Position numbers and translations under genes: made by a program
Assembly (NCBI GenBank): GCA_021323735.1
Contig: JAJPKM010000033.1
Span: 1-45,922, forward strand
Reading direction: 5' to 3'
Length of the DNA stretch: 45,922 nucleotides
Source: Gammaproteobacteria bacterium
GTDB taxonomy: Bacteria > Pseudomonadota > Gammaproteobacteria > Steroidobacterales > Steroidobacteraceae
The notes under the pieces: generated by a model
Database searches by the model: none
What the model was told of the DNA's origin: nothing
Seen by the model: only the letters and a program-made list of their open reading frames with translations
In this document: piece after piece, positions 33,410-42,189 of the stretch
Position numbering within the stretch: the first letter of the stretch is position 1
Layout of the letters: each line of letters begins with the position of its first letter

Positions 33410-34576
33410 ATGATTGAAGTCAGCAGGTTGCGCGTTTTTGGTGTCCTCGTTTGCATGGCGCTGACAGTCGCCGCCTGCGGCAAATCAAGCGGGCCCCAAT
33501 CGCCACCCCCGCCCCAGGTGACCGTCGCCCAAGTGATCGAGAAACGAGTGAAGGACTGGGATGAATTTACCGGCAGACTCCAGGCCGTCGAGACCGTGGA
33601 GATTCGGCCGCGGGTATCGGGCTACATCGACAAGGTCGCTTTCATCGAAGGCAGTCTGGTCAAGCGCGGGACGCTGCTGTTCGTGATCGACCCTCGGCCT
33701 TACCAGGCCGACTATGATCGCGCGGCCGCGGACCTGAAGCGCTTCAAGACCGCCTTGGAGCTGGGCCGAGTCGAATTGGCACGCGTGCAGCGCCTGAAAG
33801 ACAGCGGCGCGGTATCGCAGGAAGAGTTGGACGAGCGCAAGAGCACCGTGGCGCAGTCCGAGGCCAATGTGTCGGGTTCGGAAGCCGCCCTCGAAGCGGC
33901 GGCGCTGAACTTGAATTTCACCAAAGTCACCAGCCCCATCGACGGGCGGGTGAGCCGTGCGGAAGTCACCCGCGGCAACTTGGTCACCGGCGGCAGCAAC
34001 GGCGGTACTTTGCTCTCATCGGTGGTATCGATGGACCCGATCTACCTGTACTTCGACGCGGATGAACAAAGTTATCTGCGTTACGCGCAGACGTCTCGCG
34101 GCGGCGAGCGCCCCAGTTCAAGCGCTTCGGGCAATCCCGTTCAGGTCGGATTGGCCAATGAGGAGGGATTTCCCCATCCCGGGACGGTCGATTTCGTCGA
34201 CAATCAATTGAATCCCCAGACCGGCACCATCCGGGCGCGCGCCGTGCTGCAGAACAAGGAGGGTCGGTTCACCCCCGGCTTGTTTGCGCGCGTACAGCTC
34301 CTCGCCGGTGGAGAATATTCGGCGATCTTGATCGAAGACCGTGCCGTGAATACCGACCAGAGCCAGAAATACGTACTGCTGCTCGGTGCCAACAATCAGG
34401 TCGAATACCGCAAGGTAAAACTCGGGCGCGTGATCGACGGTCTGCGCGTCGTCCGGGAAGGCTTGAAAGCCGGCGACGTCGTCGTGGTCAACGGCGCGCA
34501 GCGCGTACATCCCGGCGTCACCGTGACGCCGCAGCGTGTGGCCATGGGTGCGGACGGCGCACCGGCCTCGTCCTGA
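33410..34576 (+). CDS. RND efflux membrane fusion protein (AcrA/MexE-like lipoprotein)
   Basis: The periplasmic adaptor of a tripartite efflux pump. 388 residues. The lipobox LTVAAC (Cys23) predicts a lipoprotein in the inner membrane. A biotinyl-lipoyl hairpin region precedes and follows a coiled-coil arm (about 85-160), and the beta-barrel segment follows with DGRVSRAEVTRGNLV and QTGTIRARAVLQN. ATG at 33410 follows AAAGGGACC; an in-frame ATG 60 bases upstream is less likely. First gene of the operon, ten bases before the pump gene. Confidence 0.94.
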   Translation: MIEVSRLRVFGVLVCMALTVAACGKSSGPQSPPPPQVTVAQVIEKRVKDWDEFTGRLQAVETVEIRPRVSGYIDKVAFIEGSLVKRGTLLFVIDPRPYQADYDRAAADLKRFKTALELGRVELARVQRLKDSGAVSQEELDERKSTVAQSEANVSGSEAALEAAALNLNFTKVTSPIDGRVSRAEVTRGNLVTGGSNGGTLLSSVVSMDPIYLYFDADEQSYLRYAQTSRGGERPSSSASGNPVQVGLANEEGFPHPGTVDFVDNQLNPQTGTIRARAVLQNKEGRFTPGLFARVQLLAGGEYSAILIEDRAVNTDQSQKYVLLLGANNQVEYRKVKLGRVIDGLRVVREGLKAGDVVVVNGAQRVHPGVTVTPQRVAMGADGAPASS

Positions 34577-34586
34577 GGGATAAACG

Positions 34587-37500
34587 ATGAATATTTCATC
34601 GTTCTTCATCGAGCGGCCGATCTTCGCGACCGTGCTCGCCATACTGATCACGGTAGCGGGGCTGCTCGCCATGCCGAATCTGCCGATCAGCGAGTATCCT
34701 GAAATCGTGCCGCCCACGGTCGTCGTCAGCGGCCAGTATCCCGGCGCCTCCCCGAAAACCATCGCCGAAACGGTGATCACGCCGCTGGAGCAGCAGATCA
34801 ATGGCGTGGAAAACGCCATCTATACCAATTCGACGGCGACACCGGACGGCACCTTCTCCATCACCGTGACCTTCAAGCTGGGCACCGATCTTGACATCGC
34901 GCAGGTGCAGACCCAGAACCGCGTGGCGCAGGCCGAGACTCGTCTGCCCGACGTGGTACGGCAAATCGGCTTGGTCACGCAGAAGCGTTCGCCCGATCTG
35001 ACCATGGTGGTGTTCTTGAAGTCGGGCGACGGCCGCTACGACTCATTGTATTTGCGCAACTACGCCGTGATCCAAATCCGCGACGTATTGGCGCGTATTC
35101 CGGGTATGGGCGATGTGCGCGTCTTCGGTTCCGGAGACTATGCCATGCGTCTGTGGCTGGACCCCGGAAAAATCGCCGCGCGCAACATGGATGTCGATGA
35201 GGTGCTGGCCGCGGTGCGGGAACAAAACGTGCAGGTCGCCGCGGGCCAGATCGGCGGACAGCCGTCGCTGCCGGGAACGCAATTCGAGTACATCGTCAAT
35301 GCGCAAGGCCGCCTGCAGACCGAACAGGAGTTCGGCGATATCGTGGTCAAGAGCGGTGCCAACGGCGAGACCACCTACCTGCACGACATTGCGCGGCTCG
35401 AACTCGGCCCGGACAACTATGCATTGCGCAGCATGCTGGACGGCGGGCCGGCGGTTGCGATTCCCATATTTCAGCTGCCCGGCGCGAACGCGCTGCAGCT
35501 CTCCGATGCCGTACGCGCCAAGATGAAGGAGCTGGCGAAGAATTTCCCGGAAGGCGTAAGTTACGAAATCGACTACGACCCCACGGTGTTCGTCCGCAGC
35601 TCCATCGAGTCGGTGGTCCATACCCTGTTCGAGGCGGTGCTTCTGGTAGTGCTGGTCGTGGTCGTGTTTCTGCAGACCTGGCGCGCCAGCGTCATCCCGC
35701 TGGTGGCGGTGCCGGTGGCCATCGTCGGTACGTTGGCCGCCTTGCTGCTGGCGGGATTCACCATCAATTCGCTCACGCTGTTCGGCTTGGTGCTCGCCAC
35801 CGGCATCGTGGTCGATGATGCCATCGTGGTGGTGGAGAATATCGAGCGCAAGATCGAGCAGGGCTTGAACCCTCACGCCGCGGCGCATGCCGCGATGGGC
35901 GAGGTGACCCGCCCCATCATCTCCATCGCCCTGGTGCTGTGCGCGGTGTTCGTACCCGTCGCCTTCGTCTCCGGACTTACCGGCCAATTCTACCGGCAGT
36001 TCGGTATTACCATTGCCGCGAGCACCGTCATCTCCACGTTCAACTCGCTGACCTTGTCGCCGGCGCTGGCGGCGCTTCTCTTGAAGCCGAGAAACTCGCA
36101 GCCCGACATATTTCAGCGCGGCATCAACCGGGTGTTGGGCGGCTTCTTTCGTCTGTTCAACCGCGGATTCGAGCAGGGCTCGGAACTCTACGGTCATGGT
36201 GTGCGTCGGCTCACGGCCATTCGTATCGTCGTGCTCGCCGTGTTCGTTATTTTATTGGCCTGTACCTGGGGTATGTTTCAGCTCGTGCCCGGGGGCTTCA
36301 TTCCCGCGCAGGACAAGCAATATCTCATCGGCATCGTGCAATTGCCGGATGCGGCGTCGCTGGATCGAACCGAAAAGGTCGTGCGGAAAATCTCGGCGCT
36401 GGCCAAGGAGACTCCGGGTGTCGACCATGTGATCGGATTTTCCGGCCTGTCGGTACAGGGCTTCGTCAATTTGAGCAATGCCGCGGTGTTGTTCTTTCCG
36501 TTGAAACCCTTCGAGGAGCGCACGACCAAAAACCTGTCTGCGGGAGCCATCGCTCAGGCACTCAACGGAAAATTTTCCGCCATTCAAGACGCGGTCATAT
36601 TCGCCGTGCCGCCTCCGCCGGTTCAGGGCCTGGGAACCACCGGCGGCTTCAAGTTGTTCCTGCAAGACCGCGCTGCTCACGGCTATGATGAACTGGCGCG
36701 GGTGACGGCCGAAGTCCTGAGCAAGGCGAGGACCGAGCACCAATTGAATCCATATGCGACCTATACGACCTTCCAGAACAGCGTGCCGCAGCTGTTCGCG
36801 GATGTGGATCGAGTCAAAGCCAAACGCCAGGGAGTTCCGCTCTCGGAGGTGTTCGACACTTTGCAGGGCTATCTAGGGTCGGTGTACGTCAACGACTTCA
36901 ATCGCTTTGGACGGACTTATCGGGTGTACGCGCAGGCGGAATCGCAGTTTCGCAACCAGCCGGAAGATGTCGCTAACTTAAAAATGCGCAATTTGAGCGG
37001 CAACATGGTGCCGATGGGGGCGGTCGCGGACATTCGCTTCGAAGCAGGGCCCGACCGGGTGTCGCATTACAATGTTTATCTGGCATCGGACATCAATGGA
37101 CAGGGTGCGCCGGGCGTCTCGTCAGGCCAGGCGACCGCGACGATCGAGCGCGTGCTGAAGGACACGCTGCCCAATGGCTTCGGCTACGAGTGGACCGACT
37201 TGACGTTCCAGCAAAAAGCCGCGGGCAACACGGCGCTGCTGGTGTTTCCGATCTGCGTCATGTTGGTTTTCCTGATTCTGTCGGCGCAATATGAAAGCTG
37301 GGCGCTGCCGCTGGCGGTGATCCTCATCGTACCCATGTGCTTGTTGTCGGCGATGATCGGGGTTTGGCTCAAGGGCTCCGACAACAACGTGCTGACGCAG
37401 ATCGGCTTCATCGTCCTCGTCGGGCTTGCCTGCAAAAATGCCATTCTGATCGTGGAATTCGCACGCGAACGCGTCGAACACGGCCTGGCGCCGGTTGAGG

Positions 37501-37793
37501 CCGCGATCGAGGCCTGCCGCCTGCGCTTGCGCCCCATTCTCATGACGTCGTTCGCCTTCATCATGGGCGTGATCCCCCTGGTGATTGCCACCGGCGCCGG
37601 CAGCGAGATGCGTGAGGCCATCGGCGTCGCGGTATTCGCGGGGATGTTGGGCGTCACGTCATTCGGATTGTTTCTGACGCCGGTATTTTTCGTGACCATC
37701 GAAACCTGGTTGGAGCGGCGCAAGAAGCATCTGGAGTATTCCGCGCCGCCGAGCGCCGCACTGTCGACCAGCGAGGAGCCGCCTCGTGCGTAG
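34587..37793 (+). CDS. RND multidrug efflux transporter permease (HAE1 family, AcrB/MexF-like)
   Basis: Proton-driven inner-membrane pump subunit of 1068 residues with twelve helices and two large periplasmic loops. The N-terminus ISSFFIERPIFATVLAILI is typical. The relay aspartates are in LVLATGIVVDDAIVVVENIER (helix 4), and the RND motif C region TFNSLTLSPALAALLLKP is present. The second half repeats the layout and includes GLACKNAILIVEFARE. A GAGGGA ribosome site precedes the ATG. The final residues overlap the outer membrane gene's GTG start by eight bases. Drug range cannot be read from the sequence. No dedicated regulator gene is adjacent. Confidence 0.96.
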   Translation: MNISSFFIERPIFATVLAILITVAGLLAMPNLPISEYPEIVPPTVVVSGQYPGASPKTIAETVITPLEQQINGVENAIYTNSTATPDGTFSITVTFKLGTDLDIAQVQTQNRVAQAETRLPDVVRQIGLVTQKRSPDLTMVVFLKSGDGRYDSLYLRNYAVIQIRDVLARIPGMGDVRVFGSGDYAMRLWLDPGKIAARNMDVDEVLAAVREQNVQVAAGQIGGQPSLPGTQFEYIVNAQGRLQTEQEFGDIVVKSGANGETTYLHDIARLELGPDNYALRSMLDGGPAVAIPIFQLPGANALQLSDAVRAKMKELAKNFPEGVSYEIDYDPTVFVRSSIESVVHTLFEAVLLVVLVVVVFLQTWRASVIPLVAVPVAIVGTLAALLLAGFTINSLTLFGLVLATGIVVDDAIVVVENIERKIEQGLNPHAAAHAAMGEVTRPIISIALVLCAVFVPVAFVSGLTGQFYRQFGITIAASTVISTFNSLTLSPALAALLLKPRNSQPDIFQRGINRVLGGFFRLFNRGFEQGSELYGHGVRRLTAIRIVVLAVFVILLACTWGMFQLVPGGFIPAQDKQYLIGIVQLPDAASLDRTEKVVRKISALAKETPGVDHVIGFSGLSVQGFVNLSNAAVLFFPLKPFEERTTKNLSAGAIAQALNGKFSAIQDAVIFAVPPPPVQGLGTTGGFKLFLQDRAAHGYDELARVTAEVLSKARTEHQLNPYATYTTFQNSVPQLFADVDRVKAKRQGVPLSEVFDTLQGYLGSVYVNDFNRFGRTYRVYAQAESQFRNQPEDVANLKMRNLSGNMVPMGAVADIRFEAGPDRVSHYNVYLASDINGQGAPGVSSGQATATIERVLKDTLPNGFGYEWTDLTFQQKAAGNTALLVFPICVMLVFLILSAQYESWALPLAVILIVPMCLLSAMIGVWLKGSDNNVLTQIGFIVLVGLACKNAILIVEFARERVEHGLAPVEAAIEACRLRLRPILMTSFAFIMGVIPLVIATGAGSEMREAIGVAVFAGMLGVTSFGLFLTPVFFVTIETWLERRKKHLEYSAPPSAALSTSEEPPRA

Positions 37794-39198
37794 CTGGTTG
37801 GCGGCCGCCGCGGCGATGACTACTTTGAGCGGATGCGCCGTGGGCCCGGACTATCACCGTCCGGAAACACCGGTCGACGCGCGTTTTGCCAACGCCGGTG
37901 AACCGGGGCTTGCCGCGGGCGATGCCGTTGAAGCCTATTGGGTCGGATTTGCGGATCCCATGCTCACCGGCTTGATCGAGGACGCGCTGGCCCACAACAA
38001 GGATTTGAGCGCCGCCGAAGCGAATTTGCGGGCCGCGCGCGCCGCGAGGAGGCTGGCGGGTTTCGATCAATTTCCGACCGTCACATTCAGCGGCAGTTAC
38101 ACGCGCAATTTGGATTCGCTCGAGCAGTTGCCCGGCGTCGATTTCCGTGACCGCGAGTTCGACGCCGCGCAAGCCGGTTTCGACGGGCTTTGGGAGCTGG
38201 ATCTGTTCGGCCGCGTGAGACGCAACGTCGAAGCGGCGCGAGCCGACGTGGGCGCGAGCGCGGCAATACTGCAGGACGCCCGCGTCAGCGTGATCGCGGA
38301 AGTGGCGCGCGATTATTTCATCTTGCGCGGTCTCCAGGATCAGTTGACGCTGACCGAGCGCAACGCCGACAATCAATTCAACACGCTGAAGCTGACGCGC
38401 AACCGTCTGGACGCGGGCCGAGGAAATCAGTTGGATACCGCGCGCGCGGAGGCACAATGGCAGACGACGGTGGCGTCCATTCCCACCTTGCAAGCCACGA
38501 TCACCACCACTGCCTATCGACTGAGCGTTCTGACCGGGCAGCAGCCGACCGCGTTGAGCGCAAGCCTGACCGTGCGGACACCACAGCCCGCACTGCCGTC
38601 TTTGAACACAATCGGTACACCGGAACAGTTGCTGCGCCGGAGGCCCGATGTCCGCGCCGCCGAACGCCGGCTCGCGGGCGCCACGGCACGCATCGGTGTG
38701 GCGGTGGGCGATTTGTTTCCCAAGGTCACGTTGACCGGCCAGGCAGGGTACTTTGCTCCGACGTTCGGCGAGTTCGGGACCAGCGAGGCGCGCTTCTTCA
38801 CTTTTGGCCCGAGTATTACTTGGGCGGCACTCGACCTAGGTAGAGTTCGTGCGCGTATTGGTTCGGCCAGGGCACAAACCGATGCGGCGCTGGCCGCCTA
38901 TGAAGGCGCGGTGCTCGGCGCCCTCGAAGACACGGAAGGGGCCTTGATCAGCTATGGGCGATCGCAAGCGCGGCGCGATGCGCTCAAGGTCGCCGCAGCG
39001 GCGAGCGACAAGGCGGCCGACCTGGCCGAAAAGCGCTTCGAAGGCGGACTGATCGATTTCCTGGAAGTGCTCGACGCGGAGCGCACGGCTTTGAGTGCGG
39101 AGCTGCTACTATCGCAAAGCCGTACCGATGAGGCCACATCATTGATCGCGGTGTACAAGGCATTGGGAGCGGGTTGGGGCGCAACACACCTACGATGA
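37786..39198 (+). CDS. Outer-membrane efflux protein (NodT family lipoprotein)
   Basis: Outer-membrane channel of the pump, 470 residues. GTG start at 37786 within the last codons of the permease (8-base overlap). The lipobox LSGC (Cys17) is followed by AVGPDYHRPETPV, the hallmark of the OprM/NodT family, and TolC-like coiled-coil repeats follow (EAYWVGFADPMLTGLIEDALAHN, then ALLE-type repeats such as LEDTEGALISYGRSQARRDAL). The TGA stop overlaps the xthA ATG as ATGA. Confidence 0.95.
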   Translation: MRSWLAAAAAMTTLSGCAVGPDYHRPETPVDARFANAGEPGLAAGDAVEAYWVGFADPMLTGLIEDALAHNKDLSAAEANLRAARAARRLAGFDQFPTVTFSGSYTRNLDSLEQLPGVDFRDREFDAAQAGFDGLWELDLFGRVRRNVEAARADVGASAAILQDARVSVIAEVARDYFILRGLQDQLTLTERNADNQFNTLKLTRNRLDAGRGNQLDTARAEAQWQTTVASIPTLQATITTTAYRLSVLTGQQPTALSASLTVRTPQPALPSLNTIGTPEQLLRRRPDVRAAERRLAGATARIGVAVGDLFPKVTLTGQAGYFAPTFGEFGTSEARFFTFGPSITWAALDLGRVRARIGSARAQTDAALAAYEGAVLGALEDTEGALISYGRSQARRDALKVAAAASDKAADLAEKRFEGGLIDFLEVLDAERTALSAELLLSQSRTDEATSLIAVYKALGAGWGATHLR

Positions 39199-39998
39199 AA
39201 ATCTATTCCTGGAACGTCAATGGCATTCGGGCCGTGCACAAGAAGGGCCTGTTTCTCTCGTTTCTCGAGGCTCACAAGCCCGATATTCTCTGCCTGCAGG
39301 AGACCAAGGCCGAGCGCGGCCAGGTTGAGATCGAGGTGCCCAACACCTTTGAGCATTGGAACTCGGCGGTCAAGAAGGGCTACTCGGGAACCGCCATCTT
39401 TTCCAAACAGAAGCCGCTCAAGACCATCAATGGATTTCCGAACGACTTCGCCAAGCGGTTCACCTTTGCCGACGAACTGAAACGCGACAGTGCGGAGGAG
39501 GGCCGGGTCATCACCGCAGAGTTCGCCAAGTTTCATCTGGTCACCGTGTATACGCCGAACGCCAAGGATGACCTGAGCCGGCTCGGCCTGCGGCACAAGC
39601 ATTGGGATCCGGCGTTTCTGGCCTATTGCAAACAGCTGGAGAAGACCAAGCCGGTGATATTTTGCGGCGATCTGAACGTCGCGCATACCGAGCTGGATCT
39701 TGCCAACCCAAAGCCGAACCGCGGCAAGAAGGGATTCACCGACGAGGAGCGGGCGGGCTTTCAGGCCTTCGTCGATGCCGGATTCGTGGATACCTTTCGT
39801 CTGTTCACCCAAGGCAACGGCCACTATTCATGGTGGAGTCACTTTGCCAATTCGCGGGCGCGCAACGTGGGATGGAGGATCGACTACTTGATGGTATCCG
39901 ACGGACTGCGCGGCGCCGTGAAGAGCGCGCAGATCCATCCCGAGGTCATGGGCAGCGATCACTGCCCGGTGAGCATTACCCTCGATTCGACCTTCTGA
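39195..39998 (+). CDS. xthA: Exodeoxyribonuclease III (AP endonuclease)
   Basis: Cuts DNA at abasic sites and degrades 3' ends in base excision repair. 267 residues (E. coli 268). Seen are Glu36 in CLQETKAE, GDLN for the catalytic Asp, the Tyr region VYTPNA, and the ending MGSDHCPVSITL with the catalytic Asp and His. ATG at 39195 overlaps the stop codon of the outer-membrane gene (ATGA), so it is translationally tied to the RND operon, an unusual partner. It is the usual bacterial ExoIII/XthA form. Confidence 0.94.
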   Translation: MKIYSWNVNGIRAVHKKGLFLSFLEAHKPDILCLQETKAERGQVEIEVPNTFEHWNSAVKKGYSGTAIFSKQKPLKTINGFPNDFAKRFTFADELKRDSAEEGRVITAEFAKFHLVTVYTPNAKDDLSRLGLRHKHWDPAFLAYCKQLEKTKPVIFCGDLNVAHTELDLANPKPNRGKKGFTDEERAGFQAFVDAGFVDTFRLFTQGNGHYSWWSHFANSRARNVGWRIDYLMVSDGLRGAVKSAQIHPEVMGSDHCPVSITLDSTF

Positions 39999-40007
39999 GG
40001 CCGACTT

Positions 40008-41144
40008 TTAGAGCGCTTCCAGCACCGTGGCGATGCCCTGGCCGCCGCCGATGCACTGGGTCGCGAGCGCGTAGCGGCCCTTGGTGCGTGCCAGCAGCGA
40101 CGCGGCCTTTCCGGTGATGCGTGCGCCGGTGGCACCCAACGGATGTCCCAGCGCCAGCCCGCCGCCGTCGAGGTTGATCTTCGACTGATCCAGTCCCAGT
40201 TCTCGAATACAGGCCAGCGCCTGAGAGGCGAATGCTTCGTTGATCTCAATGACGTCCAATTGCGCGGCATCCAGCGCGGCGCGTGCCAGCGCCTTGCGCG
40301 TCGCCGGGATCGGCCCGATACCCATCACGGCCGGATCGCAGCCGATGGTTGCCGCCGAGCGTATGCGTGCCAGCGGATGCAAGCCCTCACGCGCGGCGAA
40401 TGCCTCGCTGGTAACGAGCACGACGGACGCACCGTCGGTCAAGGGCGATGAGGTGCCGGCGGTGACGACGCCGTCCGCCGCGAACGCAGGCTTCAAGCCG
40501 GCCAAGGCCTCGAGCGAGGTTGCCGGCCGGATGCAGCCGTCCTCGCCGATCAATTCTCCGGACTCGAGCCTGATCGGCACGATCTCATCGCGCAGCCGCC
40601 CCTGCTCGCGCGCCTGCGCGGCCTTGCGGTGAGATTCGACCGCCATGACTTCCTGATCGTGGCGCGATATCCCATAGCGCTTGGCGACATTTTCGGCCGT
40701 TTGGCCCATGCTGATGTAGGTGTCCGGGAAGCGGCTCTGTAATTCCGGATTCGGCGAGCGGTTGAATCCGCCCTGCGGCACCATGCTCATCGATTCTACG
40801 CCCACGCAGAGATAGGCCTCGCCGATGCCGGCTTCGATTTGCGCGGCGGCAATTTGTATGACCGACATGGAAGAGCCGCAAAAGCGATTGACCGTCATGC
40901 CGCCGACTTCGAGCGGCAAGCCCGCCAGCAAAGCCACGATGCGCGCCAGATTCGAACCTTGCGGTCCCTCAGGATAGGCGCAGCCCAAGATCACATCCTC
41001 GATCAGCTCAGGGTTGAGGCGCGTGCGCTCCAAGAGGCCCGTGACGACCTGCGCCGCCATGGTATCCGGACGAACCTGCGCCAGCGGACCCTTGCGCGCG
41101 AAATGCTGGGGTGAGCGCGCATACGCGGCTATCAGTGCTTTCAA
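40008..41144 (-). CDS. Acetyl-CoA acyltransferase (thiolase)
   Basis: Condenses or cleaves acyl-CoA with the thiolase mechanism. 378 residues. The acyl-cysteine is Cys89 in NRFCGSSM, the His of the oxyanion is in GGGLALGHPLGATGAR, and the second Cys is in CIGGGQG near the C-terminus. The start is TTG at 41142-41144 behind AGGAG at seven bases. The FadA/FadI-type beta-oxidation role is the simplest reading; acetoacetyl-CoA synthesis is possible. No FadB partner is adjacent, so the partner enzyme is elsewhere. The stop lies nine bases from xthA, facing it. Confidence 0.93.
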   Translation of the reverse strand: MKALIAAYARSPQHFARKGPLAQVRPDTMAAQVVTGLLERTRLNPELIEDVILGCAYPEGPQGSNLARIVALLAGLPLEVGGMTVNRFCGSSMSVIQIAAAQIEAGIGEAYLCVGVESMSMVPQGGFNRSPNPELQSRFPDTYISMGQTAENVAKRYGISRHDQEVMAVESHRKAAQAREQGRLRDEIVPIRLESGELIGEDGCIRPATSLEALAGLKPAFAADGVVTAGTSSPLTDGASVVLVTSEAFAAREGLHPLARIRSAATIGCDPAVMGIGPIPATRKALARAALDAAQLDVIEINEAFASQALACIRELGLDQSKINLDGGGLALGHPLGATGARITGKAASLLARTKGRYALATQCIGGGQGIATVLEAL

Positions 41145-41176
41145 GAATGACTCCTGGATGCGGTAGCGTTCGGGCG

Positions 41177-41737
41177 CTATTTCAATTCGGTAATGACCGC
41201 ACGCTCCTGGCCGCTGACGAGCAGTTCGGTGTGTGTCCGGTCGCGGTGATTGAAGCGGATGTCGCCAAATTTGTAGTCGGTAGCGACGACCTTGCCGTCG
41301 GGCGTCGTGGATTGCAACGTGCCGGTCGCCTCGTAGACCACCAGCGCATCCTTGTCGTGGAAGTGCATGGGACTCGGCTGATTCGGCAGCCATGCGTAAT
41401 CCCAGACGATGATCTTGTCGGTCTCCAGCAGTTTTTTGACATGCGGCCGCGGGAAGGCAAGCGGATATCCCGTGGTATTCGCGATGGGCGGCACCGCATG
41501 ATCCTTGAGCTCGACGATCACCGTACGCTGACCCGCCTTGCCCGGCACATCTCCCCGGTGGTGGAAAACCGCATGGCCTTTTCGCGACAGCGAAACCGCG
41601 ACGAAGTCGTGCTGGGCCGGCGGCAACACCTCGGTCGTGTCCCAGACCGTGACGCGCTCATTGTCTATAACCGGCTCGGCAGCGTAACTGAACGCGGCGA
41701 AGCCGAAGGCTACAATGCCAAGGATTATTTGTTGCAT
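41177..41737 (-). CDS. Secreted cupin-like protein of unknown function
   Basis: 186 residues. A signal peptide is visible (MQQIILGIVAFGFAAFSYAA). Two related halves follow: VWDTTEVLPPAQHDFVAVSL and VWDYAWLPNQPSPMHFHDKDALVVYEATG, which look like two copies of a cupin-type beta-barrel, the second with His/His/Asp candidates for a metal site. No Shine-Dalgarno is present and the -10 of a promoter lies seven bases before the ATG (41735-41737), predicting a leaderless mRNA; an upstream in-frame ATG lies upstream of that promoter's -35 element. Function unknown. Confidence 0.78.
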   Translation of the reverse strand: MQQIILGIVAFGFAAFSYAAEPVIDNERVTVWDTTEVLPPAQHDFVAVSLSRKGHAVFHHRGDVPGKAGQRTVIVELKDHAVPPIANTTGYPLAFPRPHVKKLLETDKIIVWDYAWLPNQPSPMHFHDKDALVVYEATGTLQSTTPDGKVVATDYKFGDIRFNHRDRTHTELLVSGQERAVITELK

Positions 41738-41744
41738 TTCACCG

Positions 41745-41773
41745 ATTGTACACGTCGGGCTCGCGGCTGAAAA
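41745..41773 (-). promoter_or_regulatory. Promoter of the cupin gene, leaderless geometry
   Basis: On the minus strand: TTTTCA (41768-41773), 17-base spacer, TACAAT (41745-41750), then seven bases and ATG. The -35 matches 4 of 6 and the -10 matches 5 of 6. The predicted transcription start is the start codon. Confidence 0.55.
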
Positions 41774-41837
41774 TCGCATGGTCTGACTCGAGTATTCTGT
41801 TTGGTTGCGCTCCAGAGGGTGGGATAAGGGGACTGCC

Positions 41838-42182
41838 GTGACGATTTTGCTGCTGTTCGGTTCCAATGTATTCATGACGTTCGCCTGGTACGGGCATCTG
41901 AAATATGGCCATTCCTGGCCGCTGTGGAAGGTGATTCTCATCTCATGGGCCATAGCGCTCATCGAGTACTGTCTGGCCGTTCCCGCCAATCGGCTCGGCT
42001 TCGGCACATTCACCGGCTTCCAGCTCAAAATCCTGCAGGAAGCCATCACCTTGACCGTTTTCCTAGGTTTCGCGGTGACCTATCTGAAGGAGAGAATGGC
42101 TTGGAACTACGCGGTATCTTTTGCATTGCTGATTGCCGCCGTCGTGGTCGCGTTTGCCTTCAAACCCATCGCGGCGTCATAG
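41838..42182 (+). CDS. DUF486 (DMT-like) small membrane protein
   Basis: 114 residues and four hydrophobic helices, with the hallmark N-terminal TILLLFGSNVFMTFAWYGHLK, then PANRLGFGTFTGFQLKILQE. This is the DUF486/PF04342 family of the DMT superfamily; no transport function is established. I chose GTG at 41838 behind GGGG because it gives the usual family length; an in-frame start 33 bases upstream would add a charged leader. Its stop lies seven bases before the molybdenum hydroxylase gene. Confidence 0.85.
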   Translation: MTILLLFGSNVFMTFAWYGHLKYGHSWPLWKVILISWAIALIEYCLAVPANRLGFGTFTGFQLKILQEAITLTVFLGFAVTYLKERMAWNYAVSFALLIAAVVVAFAFKPIAAS

Positions 42183-42189
42183 TGTGCCC

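Noticed and set aside
35043-36197. Long open frame antisense to the RND permease (384 codons)
   Set aside because: It is rich in His, Arg, Gln and Gly with no fold or family motif, and it mirrors the codon structure of the strongly supported permease gene.
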